This document shows positions 1 to 11,319 of a DNA stretch of 64,000 nt, one piece after another. Made by a program: the position numbers and the translations under genes. The notes beneath the pieces are model-generated. The model was not told the DNA's origin. It did no database searches and was given only the letters and a program-made list of their open reading frames with translations. This DNA is from Echinococcus granulosus. Its lineage: Eukaryota > Platyhelminthes > Cestoda > Cyclophyllidea > Taeniidae. Numbering within the stretch: the first letter of the stretch is position 1; each line of letters begins with the position of its first letter. The stretch lies in assembly GCF_000524195.1 (NCBI RefSeq), contig NW_020170447.1, positions 106,670-170,669 of the forward strand, written 5' to 3'.

Positions 1-85
1 CCTGTATGTCAGTAACACATGTTCTACCCTAGTATTATGGCTTCTTTCGTCTTCAGGGAAGAATCGAAGGGGCTACACCGGTGGC
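1..85 (+). repeat. Dispersed repeat family A, copy 1 (cut by window edge)
   Basis: The right-hand part of a repeat found five times in the window. The shared block here is an ACATGTTCTACC-like stretch, then TAGTATTATGG, then CTTCTTTCGTCTTCAGG, ending near GGGGCTACAC. The left part of the element lies outside the window. It has the same orientation as the copies at 826 and 10551. I do not recognise the family. It could be a solo LTR, part of a LINE or a SINE-like element. The similarity is seen directly; the class is unknown. Confidence 0.6.
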
Positions 86-825
86 CTCGGAAACCAAACC
101 CGATCCCAAAGGACAGCAATCTTGATTTTCATCACTCAATGCTAAACCTTCACGTGGCAGAAGAGCATAGGCCGCGCAGGAGAGAATCTGTGTCGACTTT
201 TCTAAAGGAAGGTTTGAAAATGACGTCTACTAAAGCAATTGCCCCGATCCCCTATTCTACAGGGACGCTATTAATAATTGAAATTGCGCTGGCCTTGTCC
301 GTGATCGATCTGGATAAGTTTGTTACGGAGTTGCCTGCAGTACCAGGAAAAGATGTAAGGGAGGTGAACACGCGGTACCTCCTCCACCTCCCTACTATCT
401 GGATAGAGCCCAGATAGTATGACTGGGGAGCAGTGAAGTAGAGACAAAGTTGCAATGAGGGATAGATGCAGAGCACTATCCGTGTTAGCCCCTTTTAAAC
501 CTCATCTCTTATCAAATGACTTTTTTAATATGGGTTTATCACGACTAGCGATGGACACGCAAGGCGGTCAGCACCCTCCCCTCCCCTCCCCAATGCGGTT
601 CCAAAATGGGACGAAACTCCAGATCGGAATGGGATTGCCAAGAGGTATCAGTAATGTCACGGCCAAGTAGCTTCTCTATTGCACACAAATTTGATGGCTG
701 GCACGGTTGGATGGCGAATGTTTTTTCGCACAACACAGACCACGTTATGATGGCCGACACGGAAAAATACCCAAGGGTAGTGCTAGGGCAACGCTCAAAA
801 GAAGAGGGGAGCTATGATATACTTT
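86..825. other. Unassigned sequence between two family A copies
   Basis: I see no recognisable gene here. Short open frames exist on both strands (for example 19-417 plus and 606-827 plus), but none resembles a known protein and their lengths are what chance gives at this base composition. The stretch lies between two same-orientation family A copies about 0.9 kb apart, so it may be internal sequence of the same unidentified element. Confidence 0.4.
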
Positions 826-1010
826 GATTGTTTACCTCCTTATTTTGGTTTCACAGGCACTTAAGGCTCCGCTTTTTTACTCCCGTTTAGTGGCATGGCC
901 TCCAGCTAGTCAGTAGCCGCCCTTTCAGCCCCACCATATGTCGAAAATGCATTTTTTGCCTAACCGTTATGTCTTCTTTCGTCTTCAGAGAAGTTTCAGG
1001 ACGCTACAGT
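826..1010 (+). repeat. Dispersed repeat family A, copy 2
   Basis: A nearly full copy. It has a GTTTACC-like start, TTTTGGTTTCACAGGCA, TTAAGGCTCCGC, a TGGCCTCC block, then TTATGTCTTCTTTCGTCTTC and GACGCTACAG. The same ordered blocks occur at 10551-10735 (plus) and, reverse-complemented, at 51128-51320 and 58806-58993. Similarity to the 10.6 kb copy seems to continue for another ~60 bp (an ATGCATTATGCTACCA-like stretch). The copy sits upstream of the BEL/Pao fossil in the same orientation, so an LTR origin is possible, but I cannot find a matching copy after 4460. Confidence 0.7.
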
Positions 1011-4000
1011 ACAGTAGGTCAAAAGTACCACTCCACCTGATGCATTATGCTACCACTTTTGAAGGCCTATTCCACAACGTGACTAGCAATAGTGGTCTAC
1101 TTAAAGTGAAGAAAGTCAAGATCCAAACCGGAAAGGTGGCCTTGCAGAGCGGTTGGACGTCCGAAAACCATGCCACTGTGGCGACATGGAGTATCGGTGG
1201 GCGTCAGACCACCATCACCAACAAACGGAAGTTGTCGGCATGTCCGATTTGTGGAACACCACCCGACATGGTGGTAATGGTAGTAGTACGGCTCGAAGGT
1301 AGCGGATATTTACGCTTGAGACGTGCTTGTGGGATTGTTTACCGTTGTTGGTTACTGCTGTCTTTGCCAACTCCACGGGGAGTGCCCGGTGTCGTGCTGC
1401 ACCGCCATGGCACGCTTAGATACAAATCGTGCGTCAGTTATCGAAGACAAACATCCTGTTAATTACCAACAGCAATTATTACCCACTTGGTGTTGCTTTG
1501 TCCCCCCTGCCGGAGTTCGCCTTTTTTAAGTTTTACGACCCTTATTTAAGTAGTAGTTGCATCCGTTGCTAGGTTTCACGCACAGGGCCTCCACCGCTTC
1601 CGTTTTGAGTCACCGACCAGCACTCGCCCACCCCAACATTGTCGTTGCTGCCACTCCTCTGCAAAACCGGTCGTCCACCTGACTAAACGGGACAAATCAA
1701 ACACGGTTCCACGCTTGACTTGTTTCGCTGTACCGGTTCCGTGTTCCGCCCTCGTCATGCATTTAAGCTAGCAAGATTGAGGTGGTACCACAGCTGTCAA
1801 TTGGTTTAATATTATTGTGGCCCATTACCTTCGTCCCCGGCACCTCTGCATTACTAACGGTAAGGGGAAAATTTGAAAATCCAAAACCGCTAAATTCGCT
1901 GCCCTAATTCTAAAAGAAACGCTAGAACTCAAAAGGCGAACTCAAATAAGGAGGAACCACTGGTTAGAGGCCGATGCTATGAAACGCATCACACAAGACG
2001 ACGTTGCAGTAAATTCAAGAAGACGGGAACTTGGATAAATCCAATGACACGAACTAGCTCTCCAAAGCCTCCACGACTGTGATCAGCTCGATACTGTCCA
2101 AAACCACATAAGCTTGCTGTCCCCAACGACACCTAACTCTCTACGAGATGTCTCAAAACAGACCCTTGAAAAGTTTGCAAAAACGCCTCGGACTCCAGAA
2201 CCCCGCTTCGAAGTACCACACCATTATTAAAATCTGAATTGAAAGGTTGCTAGATGAGTTGATCCCTAACTCCCCTGACACGATGAATTGAAGCTCAAGC
2301 GACCACTTTGAAATAACTCCAAACACCAGTCTGATCAAGAGGTGCATAGGATCATGAGCGTCATCAGCCGGAGACCGCCACATCAACCTCAGAGTAGACG
2401 TTTCGAATAGGTGCAAACCTACTTCCCTTGGCACCGTTGTCAATTCAGCTTGCACTGCACAATTAAGGGTCAAGAACGGGATCTACCCAACCCCAAGAAA
2501 GCAGCAGCCGCCCCCAGCTCCAGTAGCCTGATAGATTCTATCAAACGGATCCAGACAAAGCTCACCTCCGCCCCAGACTTTGTCGCAAAAATTTCACCGT
2601 CTCGGTTGATGTCCAAGCTTCCAAGTGGTGATTCTCTCGAAGTACGAGGGCGTTGGAACATCCTTACTGTGCTACCCCTCCCCATGACCCGACAATGAAG
2701 TAAAAGATTACCGCGCAATTTGACCTTTTTTATAGTAGACAGCACCTCACCATCCCGTATCGGAACAACTGCTCAAAGGAGACCCTCAAATCCCTAAGTC
2801 CTCTAACGGCGTCGCACGAGTAACACCTTTCTAAGCCTAAACCTTCATTTGCTAAATGGCCTTAACAACCCTACTGATTAGCGTTTGCGCTATACTTGGC
2901 GTGGTGGTAGCCAGCGCCTCCAAGGAGAGCGACCCCTACTAAAAGTTGTTCGATGTTCCATCGGCAGTAAAGTTAGGTCTCCATACCGTTGACTCGCCAC
3001 TCACTGCTAATGTATCCATTGATGGAGCCACCATGTGAACCCATCTGAGGTTCAACTTGATGCCCTAAAACACGAGGGTAAGCATTGCAGTGGGTCGGCC
3101 TCGATCTATTAGCGCCCCACCAAAGCAAAAGTTGATGACCCACCCACATTCCAAACTGCATAACCACTCATGAAGGCCAGTGAGATTCGCGTTCCAATTT
3201 GTTCTGACATTCCAAGCAACCAAGCAACCTAGAACAACTACGAGGTAGACCAGATGATCTCTACCTAGTAAAAGATCCACTAGAACAGAGGCTTTGGATC
3301 CCAGTATCGTCTACATCGGCGTTTGCGCTTCAGTCCCAAGCCTGGCCTTAAAACAAAACATTAAGCGTCTGAGAGTGGTAGCAGAGTAATCGACCCAGCA
3401 AAACGAGATTTCTATTTCTTTGATTGTGTCATGGGCCTGTGCTCTGTTAAAGAGGTTGAATAGGTAGGCGAAGCCCTAAGAGAAGCACATTTGTTTCAAC
3501 CTACCTAGCAGGCAACAGTAGCCCCCCTTAAGGAGAAAGAAAGACTTTGGGAACCCAATGGACTTCAGGTATTGAGCTGATAACTTTCGCCTTACCTGTC
3601 CACGATAAGGAAGGGACCCTTTGGGACTATTAGTTTCAAGTGTGCTTTCATAAGATCTGTCTTGGGTGAAATCAATTGAGATGATGAGATGGCGCGTGAT
3701 GAGATTATCTGTTGCCATGATTGCCTTTGAGAACTACGAAAAATATAGAACATGAAGGTTGTGCGTTGCCAAAGACCTAGGGATTGGAAGCCATTAGTGA
3801 CAACCGAACTTCAAGCATTTAGTGTTGCACCAAAAGTCGGTATAGTGCTGGATTCTATATACGACTCGTCGATAGTCGCGTGAGATCCACTTGTTCATTA
3901 CTCCAGGTCATGTCATGCGTGGCACCACTAAAGGCAAATCGCATTTTGCATCCGGGGCTTGTAGCAACAGTTGTGTACTGAAAGGGCGTTTGCAGGACAG

Positions 4001-4460
4001 ACGTTAGCACTCCCATTACAGTGGTCAGAATAGGGCATCATTTTCTGAGAATCGGATGCTGCCCATTGAACACTCCTTCATTGATGCTGGTGTGGACTAC
4101 TTCGGACACCTGCTGGTGGATTGTGGTAGAGGATTGCAGAAACACCATGGATGTATCTTTGCTTAGTCGTGTATGAGGACAGTTCGTTAGGAGAAAGCCC
4201 ATACCTTAGATACCGACCACCCCTTGACAGCATTCTCAAGGTTCCTTGGAAAGTGAGGATGTCCTAGTCGTCTACAGCAACAATAGAACCAACTTTCGTG
4301 GAGCTGAAGCAACAACAAGCATGGGACCAGACCAAGACAACAAGTGCCATAAACCGGAAGAAGTAAGACGCACTTGAGAAACGAACAACCGCAATGCTAG
4401 GAACAGTTCTCCGATTCCAATCCTAATTGTGCTGTAGCCAGTCGGCAAAGGGTTCATTTT
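1011..4460 (+). mobile_element. Decayed BEL/Pao-type LTR retrotransposon (left boundary uncertain)
   Basis: The right end (4054-4325) contains a readable BEL/Pao integrase core on the plus strand. Upstream there are only fragments of open frame on the plus strand (938-1462 and 2411-2698), plus a stretch near 2857-2945 encoding a hydrophobic segment before a stop. None of these can be assigned firmly to gag, protease or reverse transcriptase. The distance from the first fragments to the integrase is too short, and too full of stops, for an intact polyprotein. Reverse transcriptase and RNase H seem to be lost or unrecognisable. No matching LTR pair or target-site duplication was seen. The element type rests on the integrase alone, and how far left it extends is inference. 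Confidence 0.45.
4054..4325 (+). pseudogene. BEL/Pao integrase core fragment, inactivated
   Basis: Read from 4054, the frame gives a peptide with AGVDYFGHLLV (4086-4118), then HHGCIFA, then a segment with AHTLDTDHPLTAF, and after a frameshift YSNNRTNFRGAE (4273-4308). This matches, in order, the typical BEL/Pao integrase blocks VDYFGPL, a YGC-type block, a LDTDS-type block and SDNGTNFRGAE. The first catalytic Asp is present (4095-4097). The second is replaced by Asn (4279-4281), and the following Gly by Arg. In-frame stops lie at 4164-4166, 4188-4190 and 4254-4256, and a net +1 shift lies between about 4257 and 4272. It is clearly dead. The family call comes from motif order recalled from known elements. 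Confidence 0.8.
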
Positions 4461-7400
4461 ACTTAAAAAGAAATTGTGTTAGTGACAGTGAACTAACTTC
4501 AAATACAAATTTGGTTTGAGTAAATTTTTTCCGATCTGAATTCCAAGTAAGAGGGATCGAAAATAAGTTGAGTTCACCACCTACACGAGGAAGAAACATC
4601 TCGTCATATGATCGCTCTACCCCTGATAAAGCGGCGTGGGGTCTGTGCCTTCCAGGCAGAGTATCAGGCTAACTGCGTCACTATATTTAAGAAATAAAAC
4701 GATGCTTTGGCAGAACTCCTTTCTTGGGTTTTAGAATAGAAATCGTCCCAATTTGTGCGTAATTTAGGGTCTGAAACATCCCTATTTTTGCCTTAGAGAT
4801 CAACGTCTCCAAAAAGAGGACTTATTCCGGAGGTTTTGCCGCTCGGGAAAATAACTGTGGTACCCATGGGATGTTCCCTTCATCAACCATGTCGAATATG
4901 TATACAAATTCATTCCAGAAGGCCCATTTTTTCAACAGGGAAAAGGCGAACAGTAATTAAGGGATAGGAGAAGGGATAAGTATCAAACCTTTAAGGAGGA
5001 AGGCATAGTTCCAGCTTTTGCAGAATGGGGTTTATTTGAGCCCAAAACCTATGCCAAAACGCGTAAACTCCTGTTTTTGAATTCTCAATTCATAAGTCAA
5101 AGAAGTGATGAATAAAAATCAACAATCAAAATTGGATTGGGGATTAGTGACGTGAGAGTCGCTTTGCAAAAAAATGTATCCTAGTCCTGTTCATATTTTT
5201 CACAAAATTATTGCTTTTGAGACAATAATGAGAGGTGATATTCGTATAAAAATACAGCTGACGCTGGCAGAGACTCAAATATGACCAGTTGGGCTTAGTG
5301 CCCTTTGCTGGAAAAAATCAAAACTGACTCACTATGGATCCTTCTTGTGTTATGCAGCCTCGCAAACATTCCAAGGTAGGCCGATCTTCCCAAATCTATG
5401 GGATACGATCCAAAAGTAGCCACTTCAACGACTGCGCAAGAGTACCACATCGGCCATTCTCTTTTCCCCGAAACCGGAATTAATAAATACTCCTGCATTT
5501 GACACTTCCTTGCATTTGTTGTGACGGTTTTTTGAGCGATTTTTACTGTTTCGAGAGGCGTATACCCTGCATAAGGTAAAAACACTGTAAATCCATTCCT
5601 CATCTTGCGAATTATGCTATCGAGTTTATGCACGCACTGCAGCTGCAAATGAAGGCAACTGTTGATGCCCTCAGAGGACCCATTACCAGATCAGACATGA
5701 TTTTGGTCCCATAAGGAAGAAAAACATTGATAGTCCAGCAAAATTTTGGGAAAATGTATTAATCTCGTGTAGAAAATACGTATAGGTGCAACCGCAGCTC
5801 TCTAGAAGAGGCAAAGGGCAACATAGTAGTAATAGCTATGACTCTTGAGTCAAGCCGGTACCTGTCCCGAGTAAAATTGGTTATTGCGAGGGCGGTGGCG
5901 AATTACTAATCATCCGAAAACCCACAAACCGTGCAGCCTCAGCGACCCACATACCTGGTTAATGGATCTGCCGGGCTCATGTTTGGGCATTATATATCAC
6001 TGCCCATGGAGTGCATTTGAAGAATAGCTGTCTCATGCGTAGTATATTTGCAAAGATGCAAGTGATATGCATGCTTTGGATTAATTCCTACAGAAAGCGA
6101 ATATTTTTAGTTAAAATGTCTGCTTAATGATGTATTTGTCCCAAAAGGCTAGCATTTCTGGGAGGAACACTGGCCCTGTTTCAGCAAATCCCCACGTAAA
6201 AGCGTTTTATCCATACAAAAAAAAACATTAAAAAATGCAAAATCAAAATTTAAAGTCTGGTAGAAGGCTGCTGATAAAGTCGAAGCAGTACCCCCCGTCA
6301 CTCACACAGGTGTATATACGTTAGTCCCGGCATTGTATCAATTCATTCAACAAATAAATCTTACTAGGAGGTGCACATTCGGATAGGAAAAAACAGTTGT
6401 AGAACCAGTTTGCAAATACCTTCAAAGTTGATTTCATCTAAGTTCTTTGCCACTCGGGCTGCCGGCACAGGAAAACATTATATTTTTCAAATGACAAATA
6501 TTATATTTTGTAGAAGTCTATGATGGCACCAGACCTCCCATGATCGTATCCACTCTTCTTCAGTTCAATGTTATCAGTCATAGAGGCAAGTTTTAATGGG
6601 TCGACAATGCATGTGGTGCTTTGGGTTGCAAGTCCTACGTGTTTGAAACACCCATGGGACATTTCACCTCTCCCTATAGGCCGGTTTTAATCAGTAATCG
6701 AGTTCAAGGAGCGCGTTTAAATCAAAATTGCAGTCATTTCCCAAGTAAGGCAGGGGACTTAAAGCATCTTGATTCTTAGGTTCCCCCTGGACGGGTCTTG
6801 GCAAGACGTGGGATTGACGGATCTCAGCCTAAATACAGGAACGTGCAAGGTTTTGCTGGCCCACTAATGCTGTAGAGGACGTGGACGGATCGCTTTCTGA
6901 AGATGCTCTGACATCTCTGCGGAAAGATTTTGCAACACCTTGCAGAAACTAAAGATTGTATTAGTAAACCATGCTCTTATAATTGTATGGGTGAATTTAA
7001 GTGAAGGTACTTCAGCATTCGTCTCAATATTTCTTTCAGCAGTGGAAGCGTGCCCTCCTGAAGCGGTTTATAGTGATTTTCCAGGATGAAATTCTTCCAC
7101 ACTGCAATCCTCCTACTTTTAAATCGAGACATCGGTGCCGAACAGGCTTTAACCTCAAAGGTTGATTGTCTCGAGTATTCATATGCTATCTATTTCTGTC
7201 CACAGCGGGTCTGGCTGGATTAATTTCTGATGTTTAACTTCTTAATTTCCTTGTAAAAATAATAATTTTGACATCATTTTTATTATCACAACGCCTAATG
7301 AAATGCGGATGCACAAACCTATGCTTTTGTTGATTTGCTGTTGTGATGAAGTTGAAGCAGTTTATGCGGCTACCTTTTTTGCAGTTGCTCAGGTAGTCCA

Positions 7401-10400
7401 AAGTCGAATGATGTGGAAATCAACTTAGACAGGAAGTCGACGCTAATTTGGGTTCTGTGCAGAATATTCTTAGTTTTTAGTAGCAAAGAAGCGTCTCCCA
7501 ATTTTTTCTGGACTTCTCAATTATCTTTTTTGTTAGTTTCAAAGACGATCAAAAGAGACACTGAATTTTCGACCCCTAGACGTGATCCACCGCAGACAGT
7601 CCATTTCAGATGAATTTGGAAGGCAACAACCGGACACGTTCTTTGGCTGCAATTTAATTTTTCTCTCTAGGACTGTGCTGAGGCGTGTCCAGTAACTCAA
7701 GTTGCAACAACGGATTTGGTGTAAGTGGAGAAGAGGAATCATTGCATCTGTATGAGTATTCCCACTTTTTAAAATATTTTTCGTGATTTTTTTAATTTTG
7801 GATTAACAATAAAGTATTTTGTGGTTTTAATTACGATCATTTTTTTCCTTAAGGGCGTTTTCACCAAAAAAGGCTTATGAATAGACTTGTATTCTACCTA
7901 AGAGGTGGGCCTAGAGATCATTAAAAATGGTTTGATTTTTGGAAAATCTGTGTTCTGATACGGAGGTCTGTATTTTGTAAGTTTTAATAAAAAATGGTAT
8001 TTTGGGATACTTCTCATCATAATTTTGCAATCCCTCAAGGAACAAATGGGTTTGGGCTCCTTTAATTTAAATGGCTATGCTCCTGGGTGTTCATCATGGG
8101 AGGTTCAAATGCGGGTGTGCGCTCCTTACTTTGATTCTGGTTGAATGGTGAAAAGTTCTAAGATACAGCTTTGTATCAGGCACTGTGTGGAAGAGAGCTT
8201 TATTCGTGGAGATGCTTAGTCCCCTAATGCGTACCCGAGTATGCGTGGGGGGGGGGGGGGGGAAGGAAAAATTACTATTAATGATTTTAAAAAAAACATT
8301 GGGGTAGTGAAATAACCACTATTTTAATTGAGTTCCACTCAACTTCGATAGGGTTAAAGATTTCACCATCGGGATTCCTCAAGATTTCCCGAGATCAAGA
8401 AGTGTTAAACGGCAGATTCCAAACTTATCCTCGGAAATCAGCTAAGCTTGATATGACTTGGATATTTAGGAGAGGGGTCTTCCTTTAAACAGATTAATGA
8501 AAAAAAAAATTTTGGGTTAAGCATGGAACAGGCACAGATAAGATCCTGGCCTATGCAACATGTGTACGAATTTGTGAGCATCCATTCTCCTTAAAATGTG
8601 GATGCTAAAATAACAAACATTTACTAAATTGAATTACATATTAGCAGAAATGTCAATGTTTCTTCCAATGGATAAAGCGCATTTTGTGTGGGTGGTGAGG
8701 GTCGGCACTATCGATTTTTGGACTTTAAACTTGCCGATCAATGAGGCACTTTTCAAATTGTTAGCATGACAGCTGACATTTGAAAAATTGCGACTGTTGG
8801 ATTGTTCAATAAAAAAAAAATAGAGTAAGGAAGTAAACTAATTTGTGGAGTTTCCCACAGTAGTGTGTTATCACGTCTTCGGGAGGGAAATTCTAGAAAA
8901 AATTTATCCGTCATGAGCTCAAGATACTCAAGGATTGCATTCTTCGGTCCTGCGCACCCACAGACCTTTAAAGTCAATTCTGGTCAATAGTTCTTGTCAC
9001 TTTTTTTTATCTTAATTCTACAGTACTTTCTACGAATTCTTCAGCCTTGGTGCCAAATTTTTTGTGTGAAATTTTTTCTCGTTCTGGAAATAGGATTCCT
9101 TTCTGTAATCAGCAAAGCCCTTTAAAAACTAGTCACTTTTATCTTACTTAATACTCAGATGAAAAAGCATGAGAATTCACTTTTTATTGATTCTGACCAG
9201 AAGGAAAGTGTTCATAAAGTTACTGGCTGATAAGCTACGCAAATTAATTAAGACTAGAAGTCATGTAAGTACATTGAAGCCATAGAACTGTAACCGTAGG
9301 TAATATGTCCAATTCTAGATTCGACGCCAATACCAGAAATAGGGAACCCAATGGATAGAAGAATAGAGGAGTGTGGAGCACCCCCCTCAGTTTCATTCAC
9401 CCGGGAGATGTATTTTAGTTGCTCACCGCTAGGGCTTCCAAGATCTGGATTTCATAAGAAATTGAAAACCAGGGTTAATAAAGTGCTAAACAACATTCTT
9501 CCTTTATGTGGATCAAATTGACAATGACTTCGGACCGTGATGCCTGGAAGATTCGGTCATTTGGCTTCAGGGTGCACAAAGCATGCACTAATTTAAATCT
9601 ACTGAATGCGCCCTCCATCGACCAAAAATAGGCGAAATCACAAGCAGCCCATAAAAATACTTAAGCACCTACACTTAAATGAAGATTTTGCATCATGATC
9701 AAAGTGAAGAAACCACGTTTCCTTGGGGATGGTAATCATTCACCTTTAAAAAAAAAATTTACCTTGCTTGACATCCCTGATTTCCGGTGTCTTTTGAACC
9801 AGCGATCCATGCTCTTTAAATCTTCGTGGCCAGTTACGAGATTCGGAAATGACGAGTTGGTCAATGACATCAAAGAACGATGGGTGGGAACTAGTTTAAA
9901 AATAATCATTACATTTCCAGGATCCAGTTTAACGAAACTCGGCTAATTCTTATTCTTTTGAGGTACAATCTAATAGCCGGAGTTCAAAAACTGGAGATTT
10001 TGGGACTTTACAATTTCATTTCAGGAATATTCTGGACAAAATATAGAGGAAAAATGTATTTTAAGCCCATCTGACAACTTGTAATAAATGTGTTACCACC
10101 GCCAACAAGGGTAAAATTTTAAAAAAAATATCCATGCATCACGTTTACCATCTAATGCAAAGTATTAGAAAGCATTGTTTCCACCCCTGAAACAACCTTG
10201 CAAATCATTTGGCAAGGAATAAATGTTGCGCAACTTATTTGGACACAAAATCTCTATGAAAAAAGGGGAAGGTTTTAGAAAATATTTACATGAAGGTGTT
10301 TCTTTTGATGGAGTACTGTGGCGAAATCGAATCCGGTTTAGTACTATTCATGGTGTTTTGTTATTAAAATAGAAAAGGTCCCAATTTCTTTACTCCCTTC

Positions 10401-10550
10401 ATTCATCCAACTTCATTCCTTTGGCTTTAGGAGGATGAAGAGCTTAATGGGGCCTGGATCGTCTAAAGTTTGGTATGTGGACGACCCTCACTTAACTCAA
10501 AATAAACCATCTATAATTAACACTTTTCGATGCCAATGTACTACCTTAAC
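4461..10550. other. Intergenic, AT-rich, no gene recognised
   Basis: About 6 kb with short open frames only (for example 5295-5648 minus, 7413-7613 plus and 9695-9946 plus). None has recognisable motifs or clear splice-linked continuation. There are many A and T runs and one long G run (8247-8262). The integrase fossil appears to end near 4460, and no second LTR follows it. Confidence 0.6.
8247..8262 (+). repeat. Poly-G homopolymer, 16 bases
   Basis: An uninterrupted run of 16 G in otherwise AT-rich intergenic DNA, followed by GAAGGAAAA-type purines. Such tracts are length-unstable and often misread in sequencing, so the exact count may not be reliable. Confidence 0.95.
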
Positions 10551-10735
10551 TGTTTGTTTAACCCTTTGTTTTGGTTTTGCGAGCAGTTAAGGCCACGCCT
10601 TTGTACTTCCGCTGGGAGGAATGGCCTCCGGGCCATGCTAAAAGCTCCCCAGTCCTTCTCTACGTCTACAATCCATGTTCTACCATAACATTATGTCTCC
10701 TTTAGGTTTCAGGAAAGACTCGGGAAGCTGCAGAC
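10551..10735 (+). repeat. Dispersed repeat family A, copy 3
   Basis: This copy has the family blocks in order: TGTTTGTTTAACC, TTTTGGTTTTGCGAGCA, TTAAGGCCACGCC, TTGTACTTCCGCT, AATGGCCTCCGGGCC, CATGTTCTACCATAACATTATG, and a degenerate TTTAGGTTTCAGG ending in GGAAGCTGCAG. The 5' part resembles the reverse-strand copy at 58806-58993 most. Weaker similarity to the copy at 826 continues to about 10800. No coding sequence or internal structure was recognised. It lies alone in intergenic DNA with no retroelement gene nearby, as a solo terminal repeat or short interspersed element would. Confidence 0.75.
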
Positions 10736-11295
10736 ATATTAAAAAGACTTGATTGAAATATGTCTAATGCACTACAATTTTTCAATTTGTCCCTCTAAAA
10801 AGCATATCAAACAGTCAGATCGGAAGCAAGAGTAATAGAGCAAATTCATTTGTACGTTAAAAATTCTTTAAAAAAATTGCCCGAATTTCTTTCGAATTTT
10901 AAACAAGAGAGGCGTTGTAAATTGTTGTAAGCTCAAACTTGACATAAAAGCACAAATTTTACCCTTAAAAACCCTTAAGTCATCACAGGAGGCGGATCAG
11001 TCCCAGTTTCCATTAAAAGAGAGAATAATATTTCCGCCATTTTATCATGAACTTTGTACTTGCAAAAATATCAACCTGTGAGGGGATTAAATAAAATCTA
11101 AACGTTCTTTTTAAATTCAAAAATAATCAATCAGGGAAACATTAATACCAATTATGACAACTGCGTTATTCTAGCACTTATTTTAAAGCCAGAGGAATGA
11201 ATGGTTTTGAATCAGTTTCTAATTGGAGTAGTTAAATATGAGCAGTCAGCACTGAAGGCAAATTCAACATTCCTTAGTACAAGTAGGCAGATCAA

Positions 11296-11319
11296 TGTTG
11301 TTGTTGTTATTGTTGTAGC
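11296..11319 (+). repeat. GTT trinucleotide microsatellite, imperfect
   Basis: Four or more GTT units interrupted by an ATT, ending in GTTGTAGC. Read on the opposite strand it gives a short Asn-rich stretch in a non-conserved frame. It is an ordinary simple repeat with no sign of function. Confidence 0.85.

Noticed and set aside
938..1462. A 174-codon plus-strand open frame with a CPICG-type pair
   Set aside because: It begins inside family A copy 2, has no second metal-binding pair or known domain, and runs into lower-quality frames. It is probably debris of a repeat element.
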